The translations under genes and the position numbers were made by a program. DNA of 64,000 nt, taken from Mixophyes australis (lineage: Eukaryota; Chordata; Amphibia; Anura; Limnodynastidae). The notes beneath the pieces were generated by a model. The model was given only the letters and a program-made list of their open reading frames with translations. It had not been told where the DNA came from and searched no databases. The DNA is taken from NCBI GenBank assembly GCA_036250195.1, contig JAVHZZ010000015.1, positions 2,356,001 through 2,420,000 of the forward strand, in the 5' to 3' direction. Shown in pieces: positions 43,801 through 59,325 of this stretch. The first letter of the stretch is position 1, and each line of letters starts with the position of its first letter.

Positions 43801-46800
43801 TCGATTCATGATTCATGATTCGATTCATGATTCATGATTCATGATTTAATTCATGATTCATGATTCATGATTCGATTCATGATTCATGATTCAATTCATG
43901 ATTCATGATTCATAATTCATGATTCGATTCATGATTCATGATTCGATTCATGATTCATGATTCATGATTCAATTCATAATTTATGATTTATGATTCAATT
44001 TATGATTCAATTCATGATTCATGATTCATGATTAGATTCATGATTCATGATTCAATTCATGATTTATGATTTATGATTCAATTTATGATTCAATTCATGA
44101 TTCATGATTCAATTCATGATTCATGATTCGATTCATGATTCATGATTCAATTCATGATTCATGATTCATGATTCAATTCATGATTCATGATTCATAATTC
44201 ATGATTCGATTCATGATTCATGATTCGATTCATGATTCATGATTCATGATTCAATTCATGATTCATGATTCATAATTCATGATTCGATTCATGATTCATG
44301 ATTCATGATTCAATTCATGATTCATGATTCATAATTCATGATTCGATTCATGATTCATGTTTCGATTCATGATTCATGATTCATGATTCAATTCATGATT
44401 CATGATTCATAATTCATGATTCGATTCATGATTCATGATTCGATTCATGATTCATGATTCGATTCATGATTCATGATTCGATTCATGATTCATGATTCAT
44501 GATTTAATTCATGATTCATGATTCATGATTCAATTCATGATTCATGATTCGATTCATGATTCATGATTCAATTCATGATTTATGATTTATGATTCAATTT
44601 ATGATTCGATTCATGATTCATGATTCATGATTTAATTCATGATTCATGATTCATGATTCAATTCATGATTCATGATTCGATTCATGATTCATGATTCAAG
44701 ATTTAATTCATGATTCATGATTCGATTCATGATTCATGATTCAATTCATGATTCATGATTCATAATTCATGATTCGATTCATGATTCATGATTCGATTCA
44801 TGAATCATGATTCAAGATTTAATTCATGATTCATGATTCGATTCATGATTCATGATTCAATTCATGATTCATGATTCATAATTCATGATTCGATTCATGA
44901 TTCATGATTCGATTCATGATTCATGATTTAATTCATGATTCATGATTCATGATTCAATTCATGATTCATGATTCGATTCATGATTCATGATTCAATTCAT
45001 GATTTATGATTTATGATTCAATTTATGATTCAATTCATGATTCATGATTCATGATTAGATTCATGATTCATGATTCAATTCATGATTCATGATTCATAAT
45101 TCATGATTCGATTCATGATTCATGATTCGATTCATGATTCATGATTCATGATTCAATTCATGATTCATGATTCGATTCATGATTCAATTCATGATTTATG
45201 ATTTGATTCATGATTCATGATTCATAATTCATGATTCGATTCATGATTCATGATTCATGATTCAATTCATGATTCATGATTCAATTCATGATTCATGATT
45301 CAATTCATGATTCATGATTATATGATTCAATTCATGATTCATAATTCGATTCATGATTCATGATTCATGATTCGATTCATGATTCATGATTCATGATTCA
45401 ATGCATGATTCATGATTCGATTTATGATTCATGATTCATGATTCATGATTCAATTCATGATTCGAGATTCATGATTCGATTCATGATTCATGATTCATGA
45501 TTCGATTCATGATTTGATTCATGATTCATGATTAATGATTCAATTCATGATTCATGATTCGATTCATGATTCATGATTCAATTCATGATTCATGATTCGA
45601 TTCATGATTCATGATTCATAATTCATGATTCGATTCATGATTCATGATTCATGATTCAATTCATGATTCATGATTCAATTCATGATTCATGATTGGATTC
45701 ATGATTCATGATTCAATTCATGATTCATGATTAAATGATTCAATTCATGATTCATGATTCGATTCATGATTCATGATTCGTTTCATGATTCATGATTCAT
45801 TTCATGATTCGTGTTTCGATTCATAATTTATGATTCAATTCATGATTCATGATTCAATTCATGATTCATGTTTCGATTCATGATTCATGATTCGATTCAT
45901 GATTCATGATTTAATTCATGATTCATGATTCATGATTTAATTCATGATTCATGATTCATGATTCATGATTCGATTCATGATTCATGATTCAATTCATGAT
46001 TCATGATTCATAATTCATGATTCGATTCATGATTCATGATTCGATTCATGATTCATAATTCGATTCATGATTCATGATTCAATTCATGATTTATGATTTA
46101 TGATTCAATTTATGATTCAATTCATGATTCATGATTAGATTCATGATTCTTGATTCGATTCATGATTCATGATTCAATTCATGATTTATGATTCAATTCA
46201 TGATTCAATTCATGATTCTTGATTCGATTCATGATTCGATTCATGATTCATGATTCATGATTCGATTCATGATTCATGATTCGATTCATGATTCATGATT
46301 CATAATTCATGATTCAATTCATGATTCATGATTCAAGATTCAATTCATGATTCATGATTCAATTCATGATTCATGATTCGATTCTTGATTCATAATTCAT
46401 GATTTATGATTCATGATTCGATTCATGATTCATGATTCATGATTGAATTCATGATTCATGATTCATTATTTAATTCATGATTCATGATTCGATTCATGAT
46501 TCATGATTCAATTCATGATTCATGATTCATGATTCAATTCATGATTCATGATTCATGATTTATGATTCAAATCATGATTCATGATTCATTATTTAATTCA
46601 TGATTCATGATTCGATTCATGGTTCATGATTGAATTCATGATTCATGATTCATTATTTAATTCATGATTCATGATTCGATTCATGATTCATGATTCAATT
46701 CATGATTCATGATTCATGATTCGATTCATGATTCATGATTCATGATTTATGATTCATGATTCGATTCATGATTCATGATTCAATTCATGATTCATGATTC

Positions 46801-47650
46801 ATGATTCAATTCATGGTTCATGATTCATGATTCATGATTCAATTCATGATTCATGATTCAATTCATGATTCATGATTCGATTCATGATTCATGATTCATG
46901 ATTCGATTCATGATTCATGATTCAATTCATGATTCATGATTTATGATTCAATTCATGATTCAATTCATGATTCGTGATTCAATTCATGATTCGTGATTTG
47001 ATTCATGAATTATGATTCAATTTTTGATTCATGATTTAATTCATGATTCACGATTTGATTCATGATTCATGATTCAATTCATGATTCATTTCATGATTCA
47101 TGATTCAATTCATGATTCATGATTCTTGATTCAATTCATGATTCATGATTCATGATTCAATTCATGATTCATGATTCAATTCATGATTCATTTCATGATT
47201 CATGATTTAATTCATGATTAATGATTCATGATTCAATTCATGATTCATGATGCAAATTATGATTCATGATTCAATTCATGATTCATGATTCAATTCATGT
47301 TTCATGATTCGATTCATGATTCATGATTAAATTCATGATTCATGATTCAATTCATGATTCATAATTCGATTCATGATTCATGATTCATGATTCGATTCAT
47401 GATTCATGTTTCATGATTCAATTCATGATTCATGATTTGATTTATGATTTATGATTCAATTCATGATTCATAATTTATGATTCAATTCATGATTCAATTC
47501 ATGATTCATGATTCAATTCATGATTCGAGATTCATGATTCGATTCATGATTCATGATTCAATTCATGATTCATGATTCATGATTCATGATTCATTTCATG
47601 ATTCAATTCATGATTCATGATTCATGATTCAATTCAGGATTCATGATTCA
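40850..47650. repeat. Region V unit, first copy of 6.8 kb tandem duplication
   Basis: Markers ATTCTTG (40874), CGTGTTCCG (42265), CGTGTTTCG (43040, 43666, 45800), TTATATG (45318) and AATTTTTG (47019) recur in the next unit at 47670, 49061, 49835, 50460, 52575, 52095 and 53789. Offsets run from about 6796 on the left to about 6770 on the right. Few differences were found by eye: CCTGG at 41304 against CATGG at 48102, GACTTATTATTC near 42703 against GATTTATTATTC near 49499, and GGTTCATG near 46620. The similarity implies a recent event. Confidence 0.85.
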
Positions 47651-47670
47651 ATTCATGATTCATGATTCGA
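47640..47670. other. Tandem-duplication junction
   Basis: Left of this point the order follows the CAGG word (47635) as it occurs before CATTTCATG elsewhere (42128, 48914, 54367). Here CAGGATTCATGATTC passes directly into CAATTC and then CGATTCTTG (47670), the words that open the first copy near 40871. That order is not found at the other CAGG sites. It is the breakpoint at which the 6.8 kb unit was joined to its copy. Confidence 0.75.
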
Positions 47671-50600
47671 TTCTTGATTCATAATTCATGATTTATGATT
47701 CATGATTCGATTCATGATTCATGATTCATGATTGAATTCATGATTCATGATTCATTATTTAATTCATGATTCATGATTCGATTCATGATTCATGATTCAA
47801 TTCATGATTCATGATTCATGATTCAATTCATGATTCATGATTCATGATTTATGATTCAAATCATGATTCATGATTCATTATTTAATTCATGATTCATGAT
47901 TCGATTCATGATTCATGATTGAATTCATGATTCATGATTCATTATTTAATTCATGATTCATGATTCGATTCATGATTCATGATTCAATTCATGATTCATG
48001 ATTCATGATTCGATTCATGATTCATGATTCATGATTTATGATTCATGATTCGATTCATGATTCATGATTCAATTCATGATTCATGATTCATGATTCAATT
48101 CATGGTTCATGATTCATGATTCATGATTCAATTCATGATTCATGATTCAATTCATGATTCATGATTCGATTCATGATTCATGATTCATGATTCGATTCAT
48201 GATTCATGATTCAATTCATGATTCATGATTTATGATTCAATTCATGATTCAATTCATGATTCGTGATTCAATTCATGATTCGTGATTTGATTCATGAATT
48301 ATGATTCAATTTTTGATTCATGATTTAATTCATGATTCACGATTTGATTCATGATTCATGATTCAATTCATGATTCATTTCATGATTCATGATTCAATTC
48401 ATGATTCATGATTCTTGATTCAATTCATGATTCATGATTCATGATTCAATTCATGATTCATGATTCAATTCATGATTCATTTCATGATTCATGATTTAAT
48501 TCATGATTAATGATTCATGATTCAATTCATGATTCATGATGCAAATTATGATTCATGATTCAATTCATGATTCATGATTCAATTCATGTTTCATGATTCG
48601 ATTCATGATTCATGATTAAATTCATGATTCATGATTCAATTCATGATTCATAATTCGATTCATGATTCATGATTCATGATTCGATTCATGATTCATGTTT
48701 CATGATTCAATTCATGATTCATGATTTGATTTATGATTTATGATTCAATTCATGATTCATAATTTATGATTCAATTCATGATTCAATTCATGATTCATGA
48801 TTCAATTCATGATTCGAGATTCATGATTCGATTCATGATTCATGATTCAATTCATGATTCATGATTCATGATTCATGATTCATTTCATGATTCAATTCAT
48901 GATTCATGATTCATGATTCAATTCAGGATTCATGATTCATGATTCATTTCATGATTCAATTCATGATTCATGATTCATGATTCAACTCATGATTTATGAT
49001 TCATGATTCGATTCATGATTCATGATTCATGATTCATGATTCATGATTCAATTCATGATTCGTGTTCCGATTCATAATTCATGATTCAATTAATGATTCA
49101 TGATTCAATTCATGATTCATGTTTCGATTCATGATTCATGATTCGATTCATGATTCATGATTCAATTCATGATTCATGATTCATAATTCATAAATCGATT
49201 TATGATTCATGATTCGATTCATGATTCATGATTCAAGATTTAATTCATGATTCATGATTCGATTCATGATTCATGATTCAATTCATGATTCATGATTCAT
49301 AATTCATGATTCGATTCATGATTCATGATTCGATTCATGATGCATGATTCATGATTTAATTCATGATTCATGATTCATGATTCAATTCATGATTTATGAT
49401 TTATGATTCAATTTATGATTCAATTCATGATTCATGATTAGATTCATGATTCATGATTTGATTCATGATTCATGATTCATGATTCAATTCATGATTTATG
49501 ATTTATTATTCAATTTATGATTCAATTCATGATTCATGATCCATGATTCAATTCATGATTCATGATTCGATTCATGATTCATGATTCATGATTCAATTCA
49601 TGATTCATGATTGGATTCATGATTCATGATTCAATTCATGATTCATGATTAAATGATTCAATTCATGATTCATGATTCGATTTATGATTCATAATTCATG
49701 ATTCATGATTCAATTCATGATTCGAGATTCATGATTCGATTCATGATTCATGATTAATGATTCGATTCATGATTAGATTCATGATTCATGATTAATGATT
49801 TATGATTCGTTTCATGATTCATGATTAATTTCATGATTCGTGTTTCGATTCATAATTCATGATTCAATTCATGATTCATGATTCAATTCATGATTCATGT
49901 TTCGATTCATGATTCATGATTCGATTCATGATTCATGATTGAATTCATGATTCATGATTCATAATTCATGATTCAATTCATGATTCATGATTCGATTCAT
50001 GATTCATGATTCATGATTCAATTCATGATTCATGATTCGATTCATGATTCATGATTCAATTCATGATTCATGATTCGATTCATGATTCATGATTCATAAT
50101 TCATGATTCGATTCATGATTCATGATTCAATTCATGATTCATGATTCAATTCATGATTCATGATTGGATTCATGATTCATGATTCAATTCATGATTCATG
50201 ATTAAATGATTCAATTCATGATTCATGATTCGATTCATGATTCATGATTCATGATTCGATTCATGATTCATGATTCATGATTCGATTCATGATTCATGAT
50301 TCATGATTCAATGCATGATTCATGATTCGATTCATGATTCATGATTCATGATTCATGATTCAATTCATGATTCGAGATTCATGATTCGATTCATGATTAG
50401 ATTCATGATTCATGATTAATGATTTATGATTCGTTTCATGATTCATGATTCATTTCATGATTCGTGTTTCGATTCATAATTTATGATTCAATTCATGATT
50501 CATGATTCAATTCATGATTCATGTTTCGATTCATGATTCATGATTTGATTCATGATTCATGATTTAATTCATGATTCATGATTCATAATTCATGATTCGA

Positions 50601-53600
50601 TTCATGATTCATGATTCGATTCATGATTCATGATTCATGATTTAATTCATGATTCATGATTCATGATTCGATTCATGATTCATGATTCAATTCATGATTC
50701 ATGATTCATAATTCATGATTCGATTCATGATTCATGATTCGATTCATGATTCATGATTCATGATTCAATTCATAATTTATGATTTATGATTCAATTTATG
50801 ATTCAATTCATGATTCATGATTCATGATTAGATTCATGATTCATGATTCAATTCATGATTTATGATTTATGATTCAATTTATGATTCAATTCATGATTCA
50901 TGATTCAATTCATGATTCATGATTCGATTCATGATTCATGATTCAATTCATGATTCATGATTCATGATTCAATTCATGATTCATGATTCATAATTCATGA
51001 TTCGATTCATGATTCATGATTCGATTCATGATTCATGATTCATGATTCAATTCATGATTCATGATTCATAATTCATGATTCGATTCATGATTCATGATTC
51101 ATGATTCAATTCATGATTCATGATTCATAATTCATGATTCGATTCATGATTCATGTTTCGATTCATGATTCATGATTCATGATTCAATTCATGATTCATG
51201 ATTCATAATTCATGATTCGATTCATGATTCATGATTCGATTCATGATTCATGATTCGATTCATGATTCATGATTCGATTCATGATTCATGATTCATGATT
51301 TAATTCATGATTCATGATTCATGATTCAATTCATGATTCATGATTCGATTCATGATTCATGATTCAATTCATGATTTATGATTTATGATTCAATTTATGA
51401 TTCGATTCATGATTCATGATTCATGATTTAATTCATGATTCATGATTCATGATTCAATTCATGATTCATGATTCGATTCATGATTCATGATTCAAGATTT
51501 AATTCATGATTCATGATTCGATTCATGATTCATGATTCAATTCATGATTCATGATTCATAATTCATGATTCGATTCATGATTCATGATTCGATTCATGAA
51601 TCATGATTCAAGATTTAATTCATGATTCATGATTCGATTCATGATTCATGATTCAATTCATGATTCATGATTCATAATTCATGATTCGATTCATGATTCA
51701 TGATTCGATTCATGATTCATGATTTAATTCATGATTCATGATTCATGATTCAATTCATGATTCATGATTCGATTCATGATTCATGATTCAATTCATGATT
51801 TATGATTTATGATTCAATTTATGATTCAATTCATGATTCATGATTCATGATTAGATTCATGATTCATGATTCAATTCATGATTCATGATTCATAATTCAT
51901 GATTCGATTCATGATTCATGATTCGATTCATGATTCATGATTCATGATTCAATTCATGATTCATGATTCGATTCATGATTCAATTCATGATTTATGATTT
52001 GATTCATGATTCATGATTCATAATTCATGATTCGATTCATGATTCATGATTCATGATTCAATTCATGATTCATGATTCAATTCATGATTCATGATTATAT
52101 GATTCAATTCATGATTCATAATTCGATTCATGATTCATGATTCATGATTCGATTCATGATTCATGATTCATGATTCAATGCATGATTCATGATTCGATTT
52201 ATGATTCATGATTCATGATTCATGATTCAATTCATGATTCGAGATTCATGATTCGATTCATGATTCATGATTCGATTCATGATTAGATTCATGATTCATG
52301 ATTAATGATTCAATTCATGATTCATGATTCGATTCATGATTCATGATTCAATTCATGATTCATGATTCGATTCATGATTCATGATTCATAATTCATGATT
52401 CGATTCATGATTCATGATTCATGATTCAATTCATGATTCATGATTCAATTCATGATTCATGATTGGATTCATGATTCATGATTCAATTCATGATTCATGA
52501 TTAAATGATTCAATTCATGATTCATGATTCGATTCATGATTCATGATTCGTTTCATGATTCATGATTCATTTCATGATTCGTGTTTCGATTCATAATTTA
52601 TGATTCAATTCATGATTCATGATTCAATTCATGATTCATGTTTCGATTCATGATTCATGATTCGATTCATGATTCATGATTTAATTCATGATTCATGATT
52701 CATGATTTAATTCATGATTCATGATTCATGATTCATGATTCGATTCATGATTCATGATTCAATTCATGATTCATGATTCATAATTCATGATTCGATTCAT
52801 GATTCATGATTCGATTCATGATTCATAATTCGATTCATGATTCATGATTCAATTCATGATTTATGATTTATGATTCAATTTATGATTCAATTCATGATTC
52901 ATGATTAGATTCATGATTCTTGATTCGATTCATGATTCATGATTCAATTCATGATTTATGATTCAATTCATGATTCAATTCATGATTCTTGATTCGATTC
53001 ATGATTCGATTCATGATTCATGATTCATGATTCGATTCATGATTCATGATTCGATTCATGATTCATGATTCATAATTCATGATTCAATTCATGATTCATG
53101 ATTCAAGATTCAATTCATGATTCATGATTCAATTCATGATTCATGATTCGATTCTTGATTCATAATTCATGATTTATGATTCATGATTCGATTCATGATT
53201 CATGATTCATGATTGAATTCATGATTCATGATTCATTATTTAATTCATGATTCATGATTCGATTCATGATTCATGATTCAATTCATGATTCATGATTCAT
53301 GATTCAATTCATGATTCATGATTCATGATTTATGATTCAAATCATGATTCATGATTCATTATTTAATTCATGATTCATGATTCGATTCATGGTTCATGAT
53401 TGAATTCATGATTCATGATTCATTATTTAATTCATGATTCAAGATTCGATTCATGATTCATGATTCAATTCATGATTCATGATTCATGATTCGATTCATG
53501 ATTCATGATTCATGATTTATGATTCATGATTCGATTCATGATTCATGATTCAATTCATGATTCATGATTCATGATTCAATTCATGGTTCATGATTCATGA

Positions 53601-54380
53601 TTCATGATTCAATTCATGATTCATGATTCAATTCATGATTCATGATTCGATTCATGATTCATGATTCATGATTCGATTCATGATTCATGATTCAATTCAT
53701 GATTCATGATTTATGATTCAATTCATGATTCAATTCATGATTCGTGATTCAATTCATGATTCGTGATTTGATTCATGAATTATGATTCAATTTTTGATTC
53801 ATGATTTAATTCATGATTCACGATTTGATTCATGATTCATGATTCAATTCATGATTCATTTCATGATTCATGATTCAATTCATGATTCATGATTCTTGAT
53901 TCAATTCATGATTCATGATTCATGATTCAATTCATGATTCATGATTCAATTCATGATTCATTTCATGATTCATGATTTAATTCATGATTAATGATTCATG
54001 ATTCAATTCATGATTCATGATGCAAATTATGATTCATGATTCAATTCATGATTCATGATTCAATTCATGTTTCATGATTCAATTCATGATTCATAATTCG
54101 ATTCATGATTCATGATTTATGATTCGATTCATGATTCATGTTTCATGATTCAATTCATGATTCATGATTTGATTTATGATTTATGATTCAATTCATGATT
54201 CATAATTTATGATTCAATTCATGATTCAATTCATGATTCATGATTCAATTCATGATTCGAGATTCATGATTCGATTCATGATTCATGATTCAATTCATGA
54301 TTCATGATTCATGATTCATGATTCATTTCATGATTCAATTCATGATTCATGATTCATGATTCAATTCAGGATTCATGATT
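47650..54380. repeat. Region V unit, second copy of 6.8 kb tandem duplication
   Basis: This repeats 40.85-47.65 kb in the same order. It has lost 38 bp (two 19-bp units) near 54080, shown by the 715-bp AATTTTTG-to-CGTGTTCCG distance against 753 bp at 41512 and 48308. The word GATTTATGATTCG near 54116 replaces GATTCATGATTCG. GGTTCATGATTG near 53391 matches the end of the first copy (46621), not the start of this one, as expected for a tandem duplicate. Confidence 0.84.
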
Positions 54381-56920
54381 CATGATTCATTTCATGATTC
54401 AATTCATGATTCATGATTCATGATTCAACTCATGATTTATGATTCATGATTCGATTCATGATTCATGATTCATGATTCATGATTCATGATTCAATTCATG
54501 ATTCGTGTTCCGATTCATAATTCATGATTCAATTAATGATTCATGATTCAATTCATGATTCATGTTTCGATTCATGATTCATGATTCGATTCATGATTCA
54601 TGATTCAATTCATGATTCATGATTCATAATTCATAAATCGATTTATGATTCATGATTCGATTCATGATTCATGATTCAAGATTTAATTCATGATTCATGA
54701 TTCGATTCATGATTCATGATTCAATTCATGATTCATGATTCATAATTCATGATTCGATTCATGATTCATGATTCGATTCATGATGCATGATTCATGATTT
54801 AATTCATGATTCATGATTCATGATTCAATTCATGATTTATGATTTATGATTCAATTTATGATTCAATTCATGATTCATGATTAGATTCATGATTCATGAT
54901 TTGATTCATGATTCATGATTCATGATTCAATTCATGATTTATGATTTATTATTCAATTTATGATTCAATTCATGATTCATGATCCATGATTCAATTCATG
55001 ATTCATGATTCGATTCATGATTCATGATTCATGATTCAATTCATGATTCATGATTGGATTCATGATTCATGATTCAATTCATGATTCATGATTAAATGAT
55101 TCAATTCATGATTCATGATTCGATTTATGATTCATAATTCATGATTCATGATTCAATTCATGATTCGAGATTCATGATTCGATTCATGATTCATGATTAA
55201 TGATTCGATTCATGATTAGATTCATGATTCATGATTAATGATTTATGATTCGTTTCATGATTCATGATTAATTTCATGATTCGTGTTTCGATTCATAATT
55301 CATGATTCAATTCATGATTCATGATTCAATTCATGATTCATGTTTCGATTCATGATTCATGATTCGATTCATGATTCATGATTGAATTCATGATTCATGA
55401 TTCATAATTCATGATTCAATTCATGATTCATGATTCGATTCATGATTCATGATTCATGATTCAATTCATGATTCATGATTCGATTCATGATTCATGATTC
55501 AATTCATGATTCATGATTCGATTCATGATTCATGATTCATAATTCATGATTCGATTCATGATTCATGATTCAATTCATGATTCATGATTCAATTCATGAT
55601 TCATGATTGGATTCATGATTCATGATTCAATTCATGATTCATGATTAAATGATTCAATTCATGATTCATGATTCGATTCATGATTCATGATTCATGATTC
55701 GATTCATGATTCATGATTCATGATTCGATTCATGATTCATGATTCATGATTCAATGCATGATTCATGATTCGATTCATGATTCATGATTCATGATTCATG
55801 ATTCAATTCATGATTCGAGATTCATGATTCGATTCATGATTAGATTCATGATTCATGATTAATGATTTATGATTCGTTTCATGATTCATGATTCATTTCA
55901 TGATTCGTGTTTCGATTCATAATTTATGATTCAATTCATGATTCATGATTCAATTCATGATTCATGTTTCGATTCATGATTCATGATTTGATTCATGATT
56001 CATGATTTAATTCATGATTCATGATTCATAATTCATGATTCGATTCATGATCCATGATTCGATTCATGATTCATGATTCATGATTTAATTCATGATTCAT
56101 GATTCATGATTCGATTCATGATTCATGATTCAATTCATGATTCATGATTCATAATTCATGATTCGATTCATGATTCATGATTCGATTCATGATTCATGAT
56201 TCGATTCATGATTCAATTCATAATTTATGATTTATGATTCAATTTATGATTCAATTCATGATTCATGATTCATGATTAGATTCATGATTCATGATTCAAT
56301 TCATGATTTATGATTTATGATTCAATTTATGATTCAATTCATGATTCATGATTCAATTCATGATTCATGATTCGATTCATGATTCATGATTCAATTCATG
56401 ATTCATGATTCATGATTCAATTCATGATTCATGATTCATAATTCATGATTCGATTCATGATTCATGATTCGATTCATGATTCATGATTCATGATTCAATT
56501 CATGATTCATGATTCATAATTCATGATTCGATTCATGATTCATGATTCATGATTCAATTCATGATTCATGATTCATAATTCATGATTCGATTCATGATTC
56601 ATGTTTCGATTCATGATTCATGATTCATGATTCAATTCATGATTCATGATTCATAATTCATGATTCGATTCATGATTCATGATTCGATTCATGATTCATG
56701 ATTCGATTCATGATTCATGATTCGATTCATGATTCATGATTCATGATTTAATTCATGATTCATGATTCATGATTCAATTCATGATTCATGATTCGATTCA
56801 TGATTCATGATTCAATTCATGATTTATGATTTATGATTCAATTTATGATTCGATTCATGATTCATGATTCATGATTTAATTCATGATTCATGATTCATGA
56901 TTCAATTCATGATTCATGAT
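54380..56920. repeat. Region V, partial third copy
   Basis: This follows 48.9-51.5 kb at a steady offset: CGTGTTCCG 49061/54504 (5443), CGTGTTTCG 49835/55278 (5443) and 50460/55905 (5445). Differences include GATCCATGATTCG near 56050 and a shortened word order near 56210. Similarity fades near 56.9 kb, where the CAAGATTTAATTC words of the earlier copies (near 51490) are missing. Confidence 0.78.
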
Positions 56921-57836
56921 TCGATTCATGATTCATGATTCGATTCATGATTCATGATTCGATTCATGATTCATGATTTAATTCATGATTCATGATTCAT
57001 GATTCGATTCATGATTCATGATTTGATTCATGATTCAATTCATGATTTATGATTTATGATTCAATTTATGATTCGATTCATGATTCATGATTCATGATTT
57101 AATTCATGATTCATGATTCATGATTCAATTCATGATTCATGATTCGATTCATGATTCATGATTCGATTCATGATTCATGATTCAACTCATGATTCATGAT
57201 TCATAATTCATGATTCGATTCATGATTCATGATTGGATTAATGATTCATGATTCAATTCATGATTTATGATTGATGATTCAATTTATGATTCGATTCATG
57301 ATTCATGATTCATGATTTAATTCATGATTCATGATTCATGATTCAATTCATGATTCATGATTCGATTTATGATTCATGATTCGATTCATGATTCATGATT
57401 CAATTCATGATTCGATTCATAATTCATGATTCGATTCATGATTCATGATTCGATTCATGATTCATGATTCGATTCATGATTCATGATTCATGATTTAATT
57501 CATGATTCATGATTCATGATTCGATTCATGATTCATGATTCGATTCATGATTCATGATTCAATTCATGATTTATGATTTATGATTCAATTTATGATTCAA
57601 TTCATGATTCATGATTCATGATTAGATTCATGATTCATGATTCGATTCATGATTCATGATTCAATTCATGATTTATGATTTATGATTCAATTTATGATTC
57701 AATTCATGATTCATGATTCAATTCATGATTCATGATTCGATTTATGATTCATGATTCAATTCATGATTCATGATTCAATTCATGATTCATGATTCGATTT
57801 ATGATTCATGATTCAATTCATGATTCATGATTCATG
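56920..57836. repeat. Mosaic array at the right limit of region V
   Basis: Words such as CAACTCATG (57184) and GGATTAATG (57236) match 38.6-39.1 kb more than the adjacent unit, so this stretch derives from a region IV-type segment. TTGATGATTC near 57269 is a one-off variant. It ends at the inverted segment. Nothing gene-like is seen. Confidence 0.65.
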
Positions 57837-57867
57837 AATTGAATCATGAATCATGAATTGAATCATG
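57837..57867 (-). repeat. 31-bp inverted segment, copy 1
   Basis: The words here read AATTGAATCATG, then AATCATGAATTG, which is the reverse complement of the normal 7+7+5 pattern. The array resumes its usual orientation at about 57868. The pentamer part (TTGAAT in place of TTCAAT) shows it is a real inversion and not a set of substitutions. An identical inverted segment lies 3954 bp to the right. Confidence 0.85.
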
Positions 57868-57910
57868 ATTCATGATTCAATTCATGATTCATAATTCATG
57901 ATTCAATTCA

Positions 57911-57917
57911 TGACTCA
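57911..57917. promoter_or_regulatory. Exact AP-1/GCN4-type core TGACTCA (example)
   Basis: A central T-to-C change gives TGACTCA here and at 26409, 28246, 28317 and 61865, with further copies near 58911, 59150, 62892 and 63111. These cluster in region VI and in the region VI-like block at 27.5-28.9 kb, and so are inherited with the HOR. Binding is not demonstrated. Confidence 0.4.
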
Positions 57918-59261
57918 TGATTCAATTCATGATTCATGTTTCGATTCATGATTCATGATTCAATTCATGATTCATGATTCGATTCATGATTCATGATTCG
58001 ATTCATGATTCATGATTCAATTCATGATTCATGATTCAATTCATGATGCATGATTTAATTCATGATTCATAATTCATGATTCATGATTCAATTCATAATT
58101 CATGATTCAATTCATGATTCATGATGCGATTCATGATTCATGATTCGATTCATGATTCATAATTCAATTCATGATTCATGATTTATGATTCAATTCATGA
58201 TTCAATTCATGATTCATTTCATGATTCATGATTCGATTCATGATTCATGATTCATGATTCGATTCATGATTCATGATTCGATTCATGATTCATGATTCAT
58301 GATTCAATTCATGATTCATTATTTAATTCATGATTCATGATTCGATTCATGATTCATGATTAGATTCATGATTTATAATTCAAATCATGATTCATGATTC
58401 ATTATTTAATTCATGATTCATGATTCGATTCATGATTCATGATTCAATCCATGATTCATGATTCATTATTTGATTCATGTTTCGATTCATGACTCGATTC
58501 ATGATTCATGATTCAATTCATGATTCATGATTCATGATTCATGATTCAATTCATGATTCATGATTCAATTCATGATTCATGATTCGATTCATGATTCATG
58601 ATTAATGATTCATGATTCATGATTCAATTCATGATTCATGATTCGATTCATGATTCATGATTCAATTCATGATTCATAATTTATGATTCAATTCATGATT
58701 CAATTCATGATTCATGATTCGATTCATGAATTATGATTCATTTTATGATTCATGATTTAATTCATGATTCATGATTTGATTCATGATTCATGATTCAATT
58801 CATGATTCATTTCATAATTCATGATTCAATTCATGATTCATGATTCATGATTCAATTCATGATTCATTTCATGATTCGAGTTTCGATTCATAATTCATGA
58901 TTCAATTCATGACTCATGATTCAATTCATGATTCATGTTTCGATTCATGATTCATGATTCGATTCATGATTCATGATTCAATTCATGATTCATGATTCAT
59001 AATTCATGATTCGATTCATGATTCATGATTCCATTCATGATTCATGATTCATGATTTAATTCATGATTCATGATTCATGATTCGATTCATGATTCATGAT
59101 TCAATTCATGATTCATGATTCATAATTTATGATTCGATTCATGACTCATGATTCGATTCATGATTCATGATTCAATTCATGATTCATGATTCGATTCATG
59201 ATTCATGATTCAATTCATGATTCATGATTCATGATTCAATTCATGATTCATGATTCGATTC

Positions 59262-59325
59262 ATGATTCAATTCATGATTCAATTCATGATTCAATTCATG
59301 ATTCAATTCATGATTCAATTCATGA
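59262..59325. repeat. Run of 12-bp ATTCATGATTCA dimers
   Basis: Here the heptamer and pentamer alternate one to one about five times, giving a pure 12-bp period instead of the usual 19 or 26. A shorter version occurs at about 63265-63312 in the second region VI copy. It shows that the word spacing itself can be locally homogenised. Confidence 0.8.

Noticed and set aside
46381..48937. Independent 1.29 kb tandem duplication
   Set aside because: The repeat at offset 1289 bp is fully explained as the overlap of end and start of the 6.8 kb duplicated unit, supported by GGTTCATG being shared by 46621 and 53391 but not by 47.9 kb.
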